Part shown: piece by piece, positions 22,588 through 34,513 of the stretch
How the letters are laid out: every line of letters begins with the position of its first letter
How positions within the stretch are numbered: the stretch's first letter is position 1
NCBI GenBank assembly: GCA_039583875.1
Contig: CM077163.1
Coordinates: forward strand, 230,446,646-230,510,645
DNA: 64,000 nucleotides
DNA from: Platanthera guangdongensis
Taxonomy: Eukaryota; Streptophyta; Magnoliopsida; Asparagales; Orchidaceae
Reading direction: 5' to 3'
Notes under the pieces: model-generated
Told to the model about the DNA's origin: nothing
Databases searched by the model: none
The model's input: only the letters and a program-made list of their open reading frames with translations
Translations under genes and position numbers: made by a program

Positions 22588-23379
22588 AGAGTACTGGAGT
22601 GTTCAGGTTGCTGCAGTGAGAGTACTGGAGTGGTTCCAAGAAAACACCCAAAATTTTCGGGAAGAAATGATGTTTTGTCCCCTATCGCATGACGATAGTG
22701 ATAGCGCAGGCAGTAGCTCCCACAGAACTATATTTGTGAGGCCTGTCTCTTGGAGACTCGGGGCCAATATGTTGAGATGTTGAGCCTGGAGTGCCCAGCT
22801 GCGGTGGCTGTGAGTCACAGTCTTGAAACATAAATGGGTTATGTATGTTTGTCACGAGAAAGGGGAGGCTGACCTATGTCATGTCTTCCACTTTAATTTC
22901 TTTGGCTTTCGGCGTTGGGATGATGATTTGAGCAACGAGAAATAGCTGATTTGTACTTGCGCTATGTCGTTCTTGTACTAGATTGCCTAAAGAATTGACT
23001 GTCATCATTGACAATGTAAGAGTCTTAGGCTAGGGCCGGAAAGACTAAAAATGCTCAAGTGTTACCATCGATCTGGGACTGAGGATGGTGGTGGGCCTGT
23101 GAAAGTCCAGAACACCGAATTTTGACCATCAGACTAGGACTGAGGATGGTGGTGGGCCTGGGAAAGTCCAGAACACAAAAATTATGTCCCGAGTGCACGG
23201 GCCGTGTGGTCGTGCGCGACAACGTTTGTGATGAATGGTGCTTAAATTGCACGTATGTACATATAAAGATATTAACATGCTGCTTGTTTGCAGGGAAGGA
23301 GCACCTCCACCCCGAGAGAGACGTGGTGATGTTATAATTTGGTCAACTAATGTTGATTGTTGCCTTATCTTGCCACTTT
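22588..23379 (+). repeat. Tekay-like LTR fragment, plus orientation
   Basis: Aligns in reverse to the Tekay LTR between about 5,135 and 5,860. Shared blocks include GAGAGTACTGGAG, AGGAAAACACCCAAAATT, GAGGCCTGTCTCTTGGAGAC, the GAGTGCACGGGCCGTGTG block and TTGGTCAACTAATG. Both LTR ends are missing. An internal 61-bp direct duplication (about 23,066-23,186, GGACTGAGGATGGTGGTGGG in each copy) is absent from the other LTRs. Confidence 0.75.
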
Positions 23380-23397
23380 TTGGTGGGCAGAATCTTC

Positions 23398-24104
23398 CCT
23401 AATCGAAGGGAGGTTGCGACCTCCAACAACCCGCTGGTGGACCAGAGACGGTTTGGGGTGCATGGTCTGCAAACCTTGTTAATGTTGAACCATTTAGAGC
23501 GTGGTGTTGGGGGTGCCGATGGCCGTCCTTTCGAGACGTGGGCTGAGGAGGCCGTTATAAAAAAAGTGCACTTTTTATTGTGACGTCTCTGGCCCTGCTT
23601 GCTCGTATACTCTCATTTTCACCGAGGAAACGCACTAGGAGGCCGTCCGGGCTGCAGCCCAAGCACCCCAACCTCTCTCCATCTAGGCGGTTTGTTGGTG
23701 GCCACAACCTCCCTTTGATGAGGCAAACTCGATAGTCAAGCACGCGCCACTGGGACTTCCCAGGAGGTCACCCATCCCAGTACTACTCCAGCCCGAGCAC
23801 GCTTAACTATGAAATTTTTCAACATCTCATCACCAATTGAGCGACAGCTCAATTATTGATGAGAAGTGAAGGAACTCTATAGTTAAGTGTGTTTGGGCAA
23901 GAGTAGTATTGGGATGGGTGACCTCTTGGGAAGTCCCCGTGGTGCGCGCTTGACTATCGAGTTTGACTCATCAAAGGGAGGTTGTGGCCACCAACAACCC
24001 GCTAGTGGGCTGGAGAGGGGTTGGGGTGCTTGGACTGCAGCTCGTTAACGTCGCCTAGAGCGGAGCCGTGACATTATCACGTTGGATTGTCTAGGGTCGT
24101 TACA
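23398..24104. repeat. Three rearranged Cassandra/5S-like TRIM fragments
   Basis: The plus copy (about 23,880-24,104) begins with the 3' half of a 5S rRNA-like sequence, including the C-box region AGTAGTATTGGGATGGGTGA and CCTCTTGGGAAGTCC. It ends GGGTCGTTACA. An inverted copy occupies about 23,645-23,815 (GGTCACCCATCCCAGTACTA). A third, direct, 3'-part copy lies at about 23,398-23,505. Cassandra TRIM elements carry 5S sequence in their LTRs. The first half of the 5S sequence is not recognisable, so this is not a 5S gene. Confidence 0.75.
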
Positions 24105-24106
24105 TA

Positions 24107-24379
24107 ATGGACATTCTAATGATAAGTCTGAAAATGCACTCTATTTCGATATTTTGTGACAATCAAGCCACAAAGATCATTGCAACAAATAGCTTGTTCA
24201 ATGGAAAGCGAATGCAACTAAGGATGAAACAGGTCTGGTTGACTTACCTCGCAAGTCGGGAAATAATCTCCCTATTAGACGTGAGATCAAAAGATAATGT
24301 AGTATATGTCCTTACCAAGGACTTGTGTAAGGTTCTAAAAACTAAAACATCGGAGGAGATGCGATTAAAGTCTGTTTAG
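24107..24379 (+). pseudogene. Copia RNase H C-terminal remnant
   Basis: The frame shows ISIFCDNQATKIIATN, LFNGKRMQL and SKDNVVYVLTKDL, matching the Ty1/Copia RNase H end (CDNxxA...RxKH...ADxxTK). It is truncated on the left by the Cassandra-like block. The only remaining part of this element upstream of its putative LTR. Confidence 0.7.
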
Positions 24380-25187
24380 TAAGACTTAATACCAATTTTA
24401 TGTTTTAAATTTTAGAACTGAAGTCTACTTACATTCAAGCATCTATAGTGAGTACAATAAAGTATTTCAAATGATACCTGATGAAAGTCAGAGATGAATA
24501 GTTGTCAGTCATTTCAAACTTGATGACTTACACAATTATTTTTATTCAAAGGCTGATTTGGACATCATTCTAAAAAAGAATACTGAAGTTGCTGATATGT
24601 ATCATGATATTATGAATATTAGTTATATCATTCCAAATTTGATGATATAATGGTCACAACTTGCTGTATCATTCCAAACTTGATGATATAACGTAATTGT
24701 GAATTTATTAATAATAATCTTAATAATCGAAAAAACATGGTTTGATTTTGTAAAATCAAATATTTTAATTTTGTATAAATTAGATAAAGATGTTGATTTG
24801 TGATTCTTTCTTTCTGATTAGAGTACTACGTTCTTGTACTGTTAGAACTAATCACTTTATATTTTTAACATCAAATATTTGAATTCATAGAAATTGATCT
24901 CATGACATTCTTATTGTGACTGTTTATTGATCAAATGGAGAATTGATGAGAGAAAGTTGATTTCGACCTGCATGACGATGATCTGCTGTTTGGATAGACC
25001 AGAGATCAGTTATCTGTTTAAGTTTTCAGTTTTATTTATTGTTTTGTTTGGAACTATGTTTTGAGTTTAGATTTATCATGTGTTCTAGAACTCGTATTTA
25101 CATTTCTGAAAACTAGTGTCTGTCACTATTAACTCATGTTTAAGTAATCTGTTATGTGACACATTTATATACAATATATGAGGAGAT
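24380..25187. other. 3' non-coding region of the copia remnant
   Basis: AT-rich. A 20-30-bp motif around TCATTCCAAACTTGATGA recurs at about 24,507, 24,628 and 24,671. Ends in the purine-rich TGAGGAGAT before the putative LTR. No gene seen. Confidence 0.4.
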
Positions 25188-25366
25188 TGTTAAAGTATAT
25201 TGATATAACAAGTTAACGGGTTATTAACAAGTTTGATTTGGATCCGTTAGGCATCCAATAACCCGTTGTCAGAGATTTAGGGTTACGCCTATAAATACTC
25301 ATGTTGGGGGGTTGTTCCAAACTTAACAGCTACACGAGATGCTTCGAGCACAGTAACATTCGCAAC
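25188..25366 (+). repeat. Putative short LTR of the copia remnant
   Basis: Begins TGTTAAAGTATATTG directly after a purine-rich tract, contains CCTATAAATA near 25,289, and ends CGCAACA. No second copy is in the window, so the boundaries are tentative. Confidence 0.4.
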
Positions 25367-25949
25367 AAGTATGATGACTTTCATAATCCCTAATTTTTTG
25401 TTAGTTATTTTGAATAGAATAATATAAATTTGAAATGTGTTAAAAAAGAATATGAAATTATAAATTCAAGAATTTAATAAATATTTTTATTAGATAATTA
25501 CTAAAACTATTTTATTTACACATAAGCAATTTGTCAGTAGCACGCCAATGCCTAATAATCTGATGTTTATAAATTAATTTGAAATAAAATGTAAAGTTAA
25601 GGGAGTAATTTGAAAAAACAACTAAATACAAAGTTAAGGAACTTTTTTGAAACAAATGAAAAGTAAATAACTTATTTAAAATCATGCCAAAAGTTAACGG
25701 ACCTATATTTGAAGCAAATGAAAACTAAAGGAGATATTTGAAATTAAATCCAAAGTTAAGAACCAATTTAAATATTTTGCATTATTTATATGTTTGTGGT
25801 ATTTAAAAAACCTAATAATTTTAAAGTAAAATAAATCATTTTTAGTAAAAATTTAATTTTTTGAATTAAATGCATATATTAATGCCCAAAAATAATTCAT
25901 ACTCGATTTTACCTAGTGATGGGGTTCCCCTACGTGGGTTTGGCTAAAC
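25367..25949. other. AT-rich spacer
   Basis: Low-complexity AT-rich DNA, with the phrase AAAGTTAAGG(G/A) repeated loosely between 25,590 and 25,760. No gene recognised. Confidence 0.4.
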
Positions 25950-28900
25950 TAGGCCTGTGCAAATGTAACCGAAGAATCGAGAACCGGACCGAAACTGAAC
26001 CGAACCAGACGGTTCGGGTCGGTTCCCACAATAGTCGGTTCGGGTACGGTTCTTGAAAAAAGTAGAACCGTCGGTTCGGTTCGGTTCGGTTCTCGGGTCC
26101 CGTGGTCGGGTACCCGAGAACCGACCCGAACCGTATTTTTTAATAATTTTTTTGGGTCCGCATTAGACCGGCTGCACTGCACGTTTGCATCACTATCAAA
26201 GATTCAGTTAGTATATATTTTTAATATAAAATAATGAACCGGCTGCACTGCACGTTTTCTCAAATTTTTTAATATAAAATAATGGAACATTTTAAAATTT
26301 TAATATATTAACATATTAACTATTATGTTTTTAACCTTTTAAGTTCACATTTCTCATTTCAATCTCCCGTGAAGTTCCGACTTCCGCACTTTCGCTGTTT
26401 CATTCTCCCAAGTCCCAACCCTAGCGTCGCTGTCCTGCGAGTCTGCGACTGCGAGGTTCCCGTCCCCGTCTCTCGTGAAGGCCAATCGAAGTCCAAACGC
26501 TCCAAGCTAGCGCCTCTAGTTGCTAGAGTTCTCGTCCCCGTCTCCCATGAAGGCCGACCGAACGCTCGAAGTCTCCCGCCGACTTCGATTAAGGTAACTC
26601 TTCCTCGCCATCTTCTAGATTTCTGTGTTCCTCCAGATTTCTGTAAATCTGGTAACTCTTCTTAGCCATAGTCAAATTTTTGTGTTACGATCAAGTTGAT
26701 AAAATCTAATAAATTCTCCAGATTTCTGTGTTCCTCCTCCGCTGGTTGTGCCCAACCTTCCGACTCTTTTTTGAGGATTTGTGGAACTATTTTCTTGCAG
26801 AACTCTGTTTCTACTTGCATATTTGCGTTGTAAGTCTTCTTCCTTCTTCTATTTTGCTGCAAGCGGATTTGTGCATGTGGATGTGTGACATGTGTCATGT
26901 GTGTATGCATTTACTTGAATACAATTCATTAACTTGTTAACTTGCATGGGTCACGGTGTGTAATGTGCAAGTGCACATTATAAAATATAAATTGAAACTA
27001 ATGTGTGCATGTGTTCTTGTGTCGTGTGCACAACGCACATTATAAAATTGAAACAGATGTATGTATATGGTTATCAAGTTATGTATTTTTCATTATGAAA
27101 TTGGGTCTAAAAATTATTTATATATTAGGTCTTTAATATGTCTAGCGTGGGAGACAAATGAAGTTATCGCTGCTGCATGTGCTCCAATTGTTACAGATGA
27201 GCCCACTACAATTGTAGATGAGAGTACTGTGCCTAGCACATCTAATGCGCAGAAGAGAGATTACAAGTCCAATATATGGGTCATTTTTCTAAGATTAAGA
27301 AAAAAGAGGGTGAAAATTCTGAGAAAGCTGCATGTAAATATTGCAGTAAAACGTATGGATGTGCAAGTGTTAATGGTACTAGTAATATGTGAAAACATTT
27401 AAAGAATTGTAGCAAATATCCATATAATGCAGTCGACAAAAACAGAAGTTGATAAGCTTTGGGATGAAATGCGGGGAAGAGGGAAATGACATAATTTCCA
27501 TTGAGTATCTACATTCTTGGAAGTTCGACCGGGAGTCATGTCTAATGGCCCTAGCCAGATGGGTTATTACAGATGAGTTGCCTTTTAAAATTATTGAAAC
27601 AAAGGATTTCTTTATCTTATGAGAATGTTGCAACCAAGATTTAAGTTGGTCTCTCGCACTACACTAACAAGAGATTGCATGAGATTATATGTTGCTGAGC
27701 AGACAAAATTAAAGAAGGCACTTGTAAACATGAAAGCCGTCGTAAGTTTAACTACCAATTGCTGGACATCCTTACAAAATCTCTTGTACTTATGTTTGAC
27801 TACTCATTTTATTGATGATGACTGGAAGCTGCAAAAAAGAATTCTTAATTTTTGTGTTATCTCCAGTCATAAAGGAAAAGAGCTAGGAAAGGTCTTAGAA
27901 TCGTGTATATTAGATTGAGAGATAGATAGAGTTTGTACTTTTACTGTAGATAATGCCACTGCAAACACATTTGCAATTGATCATTTGAGAAAAAATTTAA
28001 ATGAAAAATCATATTTGCCTTTGGGGGGAGCATTTTTCCATATGAGATGTGCATGTCATATTCTAAATTTAATTGTGAATGATGACATGAACGAGAAGAT
28101 AGATTCTGTTGCAAGAGTTCGTGACGCAGTGAAATATATTAGAAGTTCTCCTATGAGATCACAACAATTTAAAATTTGTTGTGAAAAAGAAAAAATAGAG
28201 TATAAAGGTTCAGTTTGCATGGATGTCCCAACTAGCTGGAACTCTACATATCAAATATTACAAGTAGCCCTCAAATTTCAGAAAGCTTTTGAAAGATTTG
28301 AAGATGAAGTTTCTGAATTTGCAATCGACTTAGAAAATGGACCTCCTCAAAATTATGATTGGGAAAATGCTAAGTTATTGGTCTCTTTTTTAGAAAAATT
28401 TTATATTGCTAGTAATTTATTCTCCGGTTCATCATACATTACTTCAAGTGCATATTTCGAACAAGTTTTTTTTCATTGGACATGCATTAAATGAATGGAT
28501 TGTATCGTCAAATATTAATCATCAAGCAATGACAATAAAAATGAAGGCCAGATTTGAAAAATATTGGGGGAACATTGATAAAGTGAGTATATTGCTTGTG
28601 ATTGCATCAGTGCTAGATCCGCGAAACAAGCTTGAATTTGTGCGACATTGTTATGAATGTTTCTTCAGTAATGAACAAGTTAATGAGTTGATGGAAAAGG
28701 TTTTAAAAGTTTTTAAGGAATTATTTGAGTACTATAAGAAATTTGATGTTATGCCAGCAACTTCAAGCTCTTCTAGAGGCGAGAGCATGGAATTGGATCA
28801 ACCACATAACCCTCCCAATATTAGTTCCTTGAATGAAATGAGACAACTGCGAGCAGTATTTATTGAGAGAAAGAAAGCACTTCAAACATCCTCTAATCAA

Positions 28901-30262
28901 TCAGAGCTAGATAAGTATTTGAAAGAAGAATATGATTTGGATGATCTATCTCCAGAGTTTGATATATTAAATTAGTGGAAGGTGAATTCAAGCAAATATA
29001 AAATTCTTTCAACATTGGCTAGAGATATCCTGACAATACATGTTTCTACCATTGCATCAGAGTCAGCTTTTCGTACAGGTGAACGTGTACTCGATCGATT
29101 TCGTAGTTTACTCTCACCAAAGATTGTTGAAGGGTTGGTTTGTACTCAAGATTGGTTACGAGCGTCTGCATTGCCTTTGCAAATTGAGGAAGACTTGCAT
29201 AAAATTGAGGAGCATGAGAGTTGTAATTATAAATTTATAATCTAATTTTTATAGTTTATTTTCTATTTTGTATCAATATTAACACAATAATGTTCTTTTT
29301 TACAGTTATTTGTGGTGAGCAAGAGGCACTTGAAAGAGATTGATAGGTGCTGAAAATTGGAGTGATCTACTACTCAACATTCAGTATTTCCTTAATAGAA
29401 ACTTTATGTAGTTGTCCATTTTGTTTAATGTTTATCCATTTTTCTCTGCTTAATTTGCTACTCATTTTGTTTAATGTCTGTCCATTTATGTAGTTTAATA
29501 GCAATGTTTAAATCATTTTATTTAATGTTAATGCTATCTATTTAATGCTGACTGCCTATCTATTTGAAAGTGCAAATATTTTGTGGTGTTCATTGTTACT
29601 TCCCTGGAGATTGCTATTTGCTTTTATGCCCCTTTGTGAAATAGCACATGGGTGGATAAGTGGATTGCTTTTATCTGCTCCCTCATTTACAGATCTAATA
29701 GCTTTGTTACAGGTTTGCTTCATACGTTTTCTCGTGTGCTACACGTCAAATTGAATCAGCAGATATAAATAAAGTTTACCTTATATTTGCAGGGATTAAT
29801 CCTTATATTATAGCAATTACAGCATTAACCGCTGGAACATAATGGCCCGATCTAGTTGTTAGCAAGATTGCTGCCGAACGACAAATTACTACCGACTCCG
29901 TCATTGCCAACATCACTTGCAGGTTTTGTTCTCTACTAAATGGTGAATAATTCTTATCATGCATGAAACATTTTAGTAAATTGACATATCGTTTGATATA
30001 TGGAAGAATGGAAGAGTTTTATATCTATGGAAATAGAAACAAATGTCTAGAGAAATAATTTGTTGTCCCCACAAAAAAGATAATTTAATTGATATGAAAA
30101 GTATATTAAGGAGAACCGAACCGATATATACGGTTCGGTTCCGGTTCTACATTGTAGAACCGTGTGTCGGTTCCGGTTCCAAAAATTTGGAACTGAACCA
30201 ATACAGGTCGGTTCTTGGTTCTGAGCGGAACCGAACCGAACCGATCCGAGTTGCACCCCTGC
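25950..30262 (+). mobile_element. Full-length but decayed hAT transposon
   Basis: Ends are TAGGCCTGTGCAA (25,950) and TTGCACCCCTGC (30,262). They are flanked by GGCTAAAC (25,942-25,949) and CGCTAAAC (30,263-30,270), an 8-bp duplication with one difference. Subterminal GAACCG/CGGTTC repeats fill 25,977-26,130 and 30,112-30,245, as in the deleted copy at 18,100. It carries a damaged BED-hAT transposase. It could have been the source of such deletion derivatives before decay. Confidence 0.88.
27160..29245 (+). pseudogene. hAT (RICESLEEPER-type) BED zinc-finger transposase
   Basis: The transposase would bind the GAACCG-rich ends and cut and paste the element. In order there is a BED-finger region near 27,280-27,420 (CKYCSKTYG, then KHLKNC) in a frame displaced from the upstream frame and holding a TGA. 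The central catalytic region (27,619-28,494) includes TTNCWTSLQN, FTVDNATAN and MRCACHILNLIV. A frameshift lies near 28,450-28,480. The C-terminal part (to 29,245) has VIASVLDPRNKLEF and the dimerisation segment STIASESAFRTGERVLDRFR. Extra stops at about 27,618, 27,916 and 28,973 break it. Confidence 0.9.
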
Positions 30263-30270
30263 CGCTAAAC

Positions 30271-30664
30271 CATGGTTTTCTTTATGTGCACGCCCACAAG
30301 TGCGCTCGTGCATGGCTTTTCCATAGCCAGGGGCGGACCCAGGTTAAGACACGGTCGAGCATTTGGCCGACCGTGTTTTTCGCGAATTCCTGCTATTCGC
30401 GTCCTTCCTATTCTCCCCTATTTTTGGTGAACTGCAGGCGACGTCGACCACTAGAGAGCGGCGGGAGACCGAGAGAGACTCCTGTGTGACATCGGCGACT
30501 GGGCGTGACCCCTGCGTCTACGACTCTGCTATGTTTGGCGGCGTCGATGCCCACCCATAAGTCGTGGCCCCGTTTGCCGACGCCACACTAGTCCCATAGT
30601 CCGGTGATTCTGGACCTCCAATAGTCCCTTTCTGACTTTCTTAGTTTCAGGCTTTCAGCCCTTC
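30271..30664. other. Unassigned sequence before the TRIM array
   Basis: Contains AGGGGCGGACCCAGG, a phrase seen at the ends of various plant transposons, near 30,338. No terminal repeat pair or gene could be established. Confidence 0.35.
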
Positions 30665-30888
30665 TGTTGGGTGTGGCCCGCCATCCAGGTGTTGGATGGG
30701 GTGCCTCCCGGGCGCACCCAGGTTGGCTACTAGCATAGGTGCAGAGAAAACTCCACGTACAGTTCAGTGCAAGGGAGTCAGGTTGGCTCCGGGCATGAGT
30801 ACATGGGAGTTTCGGACACAGTTTAAGTACGAGGAGCCGTGCAAACAGTTTGACCGGTCCTGCTAAAATAATATAAAGGAATTGGTAG

Positions 30889-31635
30889 TGTACAACCCCA
30901 TATTCGCTGAGTCAGACCAGGAGTCACCAACAGTCACAATTAGGCTAGCTAGAGGAGTTCTCGCCCTAAAGAAGATCTCGCCCAGGTAGGCGGGAACGCT
31001 TGCGCTAGAGCCAAGCTCCCTCGCCTATAAAGCTCCCCGCGCTCAACGATCGTCGAACCCAGATCGTCGGGCGCAGCCAAATCGTCGAATCCAGATCGTC
31101 GAACGCAACCAACACGGGAACGCTTGCGCTTGCGCCAAGCTCCAATCTCAAAGTAGCCCTCGCATATAAGTAGGCGAGAACGCTTGCGCCGGGCTCTGGA
31201 CAGAAGACTCTCGGCTCAGAGCTCTCGCCGAGTGGGGCCCAGGGCCTTGGGTAAAATGACCTAATTGCCCTCAGGCGAAATTACCCCTATACCCTCAGGA
31301 TAAACAACAGGATTTGGCTATTGGCAGATCAACCAAGGGCATTTCAGTAATCTCAGGTCAGCAAAGGCTATAAATAGACCCATAAGGGCTCCTTGGAAAG
31401 CAGATTTTTCATTATCTTCCAACTTCCAGTGCTTTCTGAGGAGCTCCTAGCCCAGCTTTTGGCTTTGGAGGGGAAGCTCTCAGAGATCTTCCGGGTGTGA
31501 GGTGGGACCTCCCTGCTGAGGCTTTGGGTCAGTCCAGGGACCTTTGAATCTGGTCGAGGGTTGAGGCTTGAGAGAAGTAGGTGTCGGCTGCACCCCTATT
31601 TTGAACTCCCATTGAGGTCATTTTTGGCTTCAACA
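30889..31635 (+). repeat. 5' LTR of the Tat-like element
   Basis: 747 bp, TGTACAACCCCATATTCGC to TTGGCTTCAACA. TATAAATA lies at 31,369-31,376. U3 contains tandem CAGATCGTCGA motifs (about 31,050-31,110) and three copies of a GGGAACGCTTGCGC-like phrase. About twenty single-base differences from the 3' LTR by eye suggest moderate age. Confidence 0.9.
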
Positions 31636-31693
31636 GTTCTGGTGCGGTGAGCGTGGAAAGCAGCTGATACAAGAAAGCCTTAAGTTTTATCCC

Positions 31694-32994
31694 ATGGCTG
31701 GAGGTGAAGGTGAAGGGTCTGGTTCTGGAGGCTCCCCCACCCGGGGAGAGGAAGCGACGAGGAAGATGCTGGATGAATTCAAGCGAGAGGTCCTGCAGAC
31801 CATCAGCTTGGCCTTCTCGGCCCGAAGCGAGTGGGCTACACCTCAGGTTCCGATAGAGGAGGTCCCGCTCTTGGGCGAGAACGCCCCTAGACAGCGCCCG
31901 GGGAAGGAGGTCCTGACGGAGGCTAGCGAGAGGGACGTGGCCGCGTGGGAGCTCTTCCTAGGCCAGCGCCCGGGCAAGGAGGCTTTGACCGATTGGGGTG
32001 AGAGGGAGGCAGCAGTGCGAGAACTCTTCCCCGGGCACGGTCTCGTAGATCGGGCCAGCCAGCCGAGGCCGCGGGACGTGCCATCTCGTCAGGCAGGAGG
32101 CGAGAGCCCTTTCAGCGAGCTTATCATCTCAACTCCGGTACCGGAGGGGTTCCGGGAGCCTGACATGTCCTACTACTCGGGGAAGGATGACTCTGTACAG
32201 CACGTGCAGTGGTTTGAAGATGTCGTTTCGATAAGGCAAATGACGGATGCCTTCAAGTGCTGGCTATTTGCCATCACGTTAAAGGAGAAGGCTCGGGACT
32301 GATTCCACCAGTTGCCAGCAGGGTCGATCTACTGCTTTGAAGATCTGCGGAGAAGTTTCCTGTTGAGGTTCTCAACATCGAAGAAGAGGAAGAAGGAGGA
32401 GGAGTGCCTGTTTGTAGTGAGGCAGAAGCCAGATGAGACACTGGGTCACTATGTCGACCGGTTTCAGGAAGAGATCCTCCTGGTCCAAGAGGTCCCAGGG
32501 TATGCGTTGATGCTCGCCTTTACCCTGGGGCTGAGGCCAGGATTCTTCAGTATGGAGTTGAAAAGAGTGCCCCCCTCTCCTTTGAGGAGCTCATGGAGAG
32601 GGCATCAAAGGAGATAGACTTCGAGAGAGCAAACCCAGCATTCGTTAGGAAGTTGGCCAGGTTGGCGGAGGATGATGTGAAGGAACCTGCAGCGGGAAGG
32701 CAGAGGGAGCCGAGGGAGCAAAGGGAGCAGAGAGAAGAAAGGTGGAGGGAAGAGCCCCGAAGGCAGGGGCAGCAGCAGGGATGGGGGGCCCAGGATCCAA
32801 ACAACCGGTTGGGTTGGAGGCCCCAGGAGGGTCGCCCCCAGGGCCAAGGAGGAGGCTACCAGGGGAGAGATAATCTATGGGAACCCAGGAGGTTCGACCA
32901 ACCAGCATGGAGGCAGGAGCCAAGGGGTCGAGTCCTGCCGGCGCAAGAGGCCATGGAAGTAGGCAGAGGAAGAGGAGCGAGGAGAGGAGTTTGA
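31694..32994 (+). pseudogene. Gag of the Tat-like element, broken
   Basis: Virus-like-particle protein. The frame opens at ATG 31,694 (MAGGEGEGSGSGG) and contains SELIISTPVPEGFREPDM, VQHVQWFEDVVSI and FAITLKEKARD. It then hits TGA at about 32,300, where the intact relative has Trp. It resumes at 32,312 (LRRSFLLRFSTSKKRK, YVDRFQEEIL) and is frameshifted near 32,580-32,610 before a Gln/Arg/Glu-rich tail. Closely related to the intact gag at 54,297-56,408. Confidence 0.88.
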
Positions 32995-33036
32995 GGAGCT
33001 GGGAGAAGAGGAGGAGGAGAAGGAAGAAGGGGTAGG

Positions 33037-33967
33037 GTGACGTTGCTCTTTTGTGACTTCCACCAGGAGGAAGGTCACGCAACAGCCACCTGCCCAGAGT
33101 TCTTAGAAATGAGGGAAGCAAGAGGAGCAGGGAGGCAGGATCCGCCGGTTAGGATCGTAGAAGTACAGCAGGGGGAGGTGGAAGATAGGTGTGAAGACCG
33201 GGTAGACGTGGGGACCCGGGGGGGGGGGAATCAGGGTGATTCATGGAGGAGTGGGGATTGAGGCAACCCGCAAGGGGAGCCTACAAACCATGTACTGAAG
33301 GGGGGTCGCCTCTACCTCCCAGGCTCCCCCACCGGAAGAAAAAATCACCTTCTCATCAGCGGATATGCCGGACTACGAAGTTCCGTTCTGTGACGCCCTG
33401 GTGATCCAGACGGCGGTGGAGAATTTCATGGTCTCAAGGATACTAGTAGACAACGGAAGCTCGGTGAATGTCATCTTCAAGAAGGCCTTCGATGAGATGA
33501 GGGTTGAAGGGAAGAGGATCTTGGCTTCGGATGGACCGCTGTTCGGGTTCTACGGAGAGAGGAAGGAAGTGGAAGGGGGAGTAGTGCTGCACGTGAAGTT
33601 GGGGGGGAGGGGGGGGGGGGGCGTGTCACGGAACTGCAGGTTCGTGATCGTGGACGCCCCAAGCAGCTATAACGCCATCTTTGGGCGTCTGCTCATCAGC
33701 GCCTTTCGCTGCGTACCCTCCTCGTTTCATCAGTGCCTCAAGTTCAACAATGGAGGGGTGCAGGTCAGGGTAAGAGGGGACACGAAGGTGGCGAGACAGT
33801 GCTACATTACGGTGGTCAACACCATATCGTGGATGGCAGAAGCAGAGGAGTTGGAGAAGGAGATGGCGTCACATGAAGAGGTTGTCGGAGAAGAGGAGGT
33901 GAGCCTAGAGGAGGCGAGAGAGATAGCTGAAGAGGAAGTCAGAGGGGAGGAGATTGAGGAGCAGTAG
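33037..33967 (+). pseudogene. Gag zinc-knuckle and aspartic protease region
   Basis: Knuckle-like FCDFHQEEGHATATCPEF at about 33,048-33,105. Protease with active-site variant ILVDNGSSVNVIF near 33,435 and the flap/C-terminal block YNAIFGR. A poly-G expansion near 33,600-33,620 adds residues relative to the intact homologue. Separate frames at 33,037-33,261 and 33,365-33,967 show frameshifts. The enzyme would process Gag-Pol. Confidence 0.85.
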
Positions 33968-33973
33968 GGAGAT

Positions 33974-34513
33974 GTGCAGGAGGACCATAGGGACAAAGAG
34001 CAGGAGAGCCCGGAGGGGGCGATGGAGGTAGAAGGGCAAGAAACAGGAGGAGCTGAGGAAGAGGCCCAGAGGGGCATGGAAGTCGAGCAGCCGCAGGAGG
34101 GGCTGGAAGAGGCAATGGAGATCGAGGAGGAGGTAGGAAGGGAGGAGCTGGAGCTGGAGGAAGAAGCGAGGGTCGGCTGGGAGAAGTCGCGGCTAGAACC
34201 GACCAAGGAAATGGTAGAGATGGAGGTCTTCACCAGCGCAGGGCAGGTGCAAAGGGTGCAGGTCAGCGGGGGCTTGAGTCCCGAGGCCCGGGAGAGAGTG
34301 AGGGCCTGTATTCAAAGCAACATCGATATCTTCGCTTGGACCGCGGTAGACATGTCGGGCATCGAAGCGGATGTGGCCTGCCATCGCCTGAACCTAGACC
34401 CCCGCACTCGCCCCATACGCCAAAAGATGAGAGCCATCGCCACCAAGCTGGAGGAGCCCATCCGCGAAGAGGTCAGGAAGCACATGGAGGCCGGCTTCAT
34501 CTCAGAGATCTAG
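33974..34513 (+). pseudogene. Acidic linker and start of reverse transcriptase
   Basis: A Glu-rich stretch, followed by DIFAWTAVDMSGIEADVACHR-like sequence (broken here to stay short) and RPIRQKMRAIA and EEVRKHMEAGFI. These match the region that precedes the RT fingers in plant Ty3/Gypsy polyproteins. A TAG at 34,511-34,513 interrupts it just before YTGWISNVVMVKK. Confidence 0.8.

Noticed and set aside
23880..23965. 5S rRNA gene
   Set aside because: Only the 3' half with the C-box is recognisable, and flanking sequence fits a Cassandra-type TRIM LTR.
30338..30664. Possible transposon end AGGGGCGGACCCAGG
   Set aside because: No partner terminus or target duplication could be found nearby.
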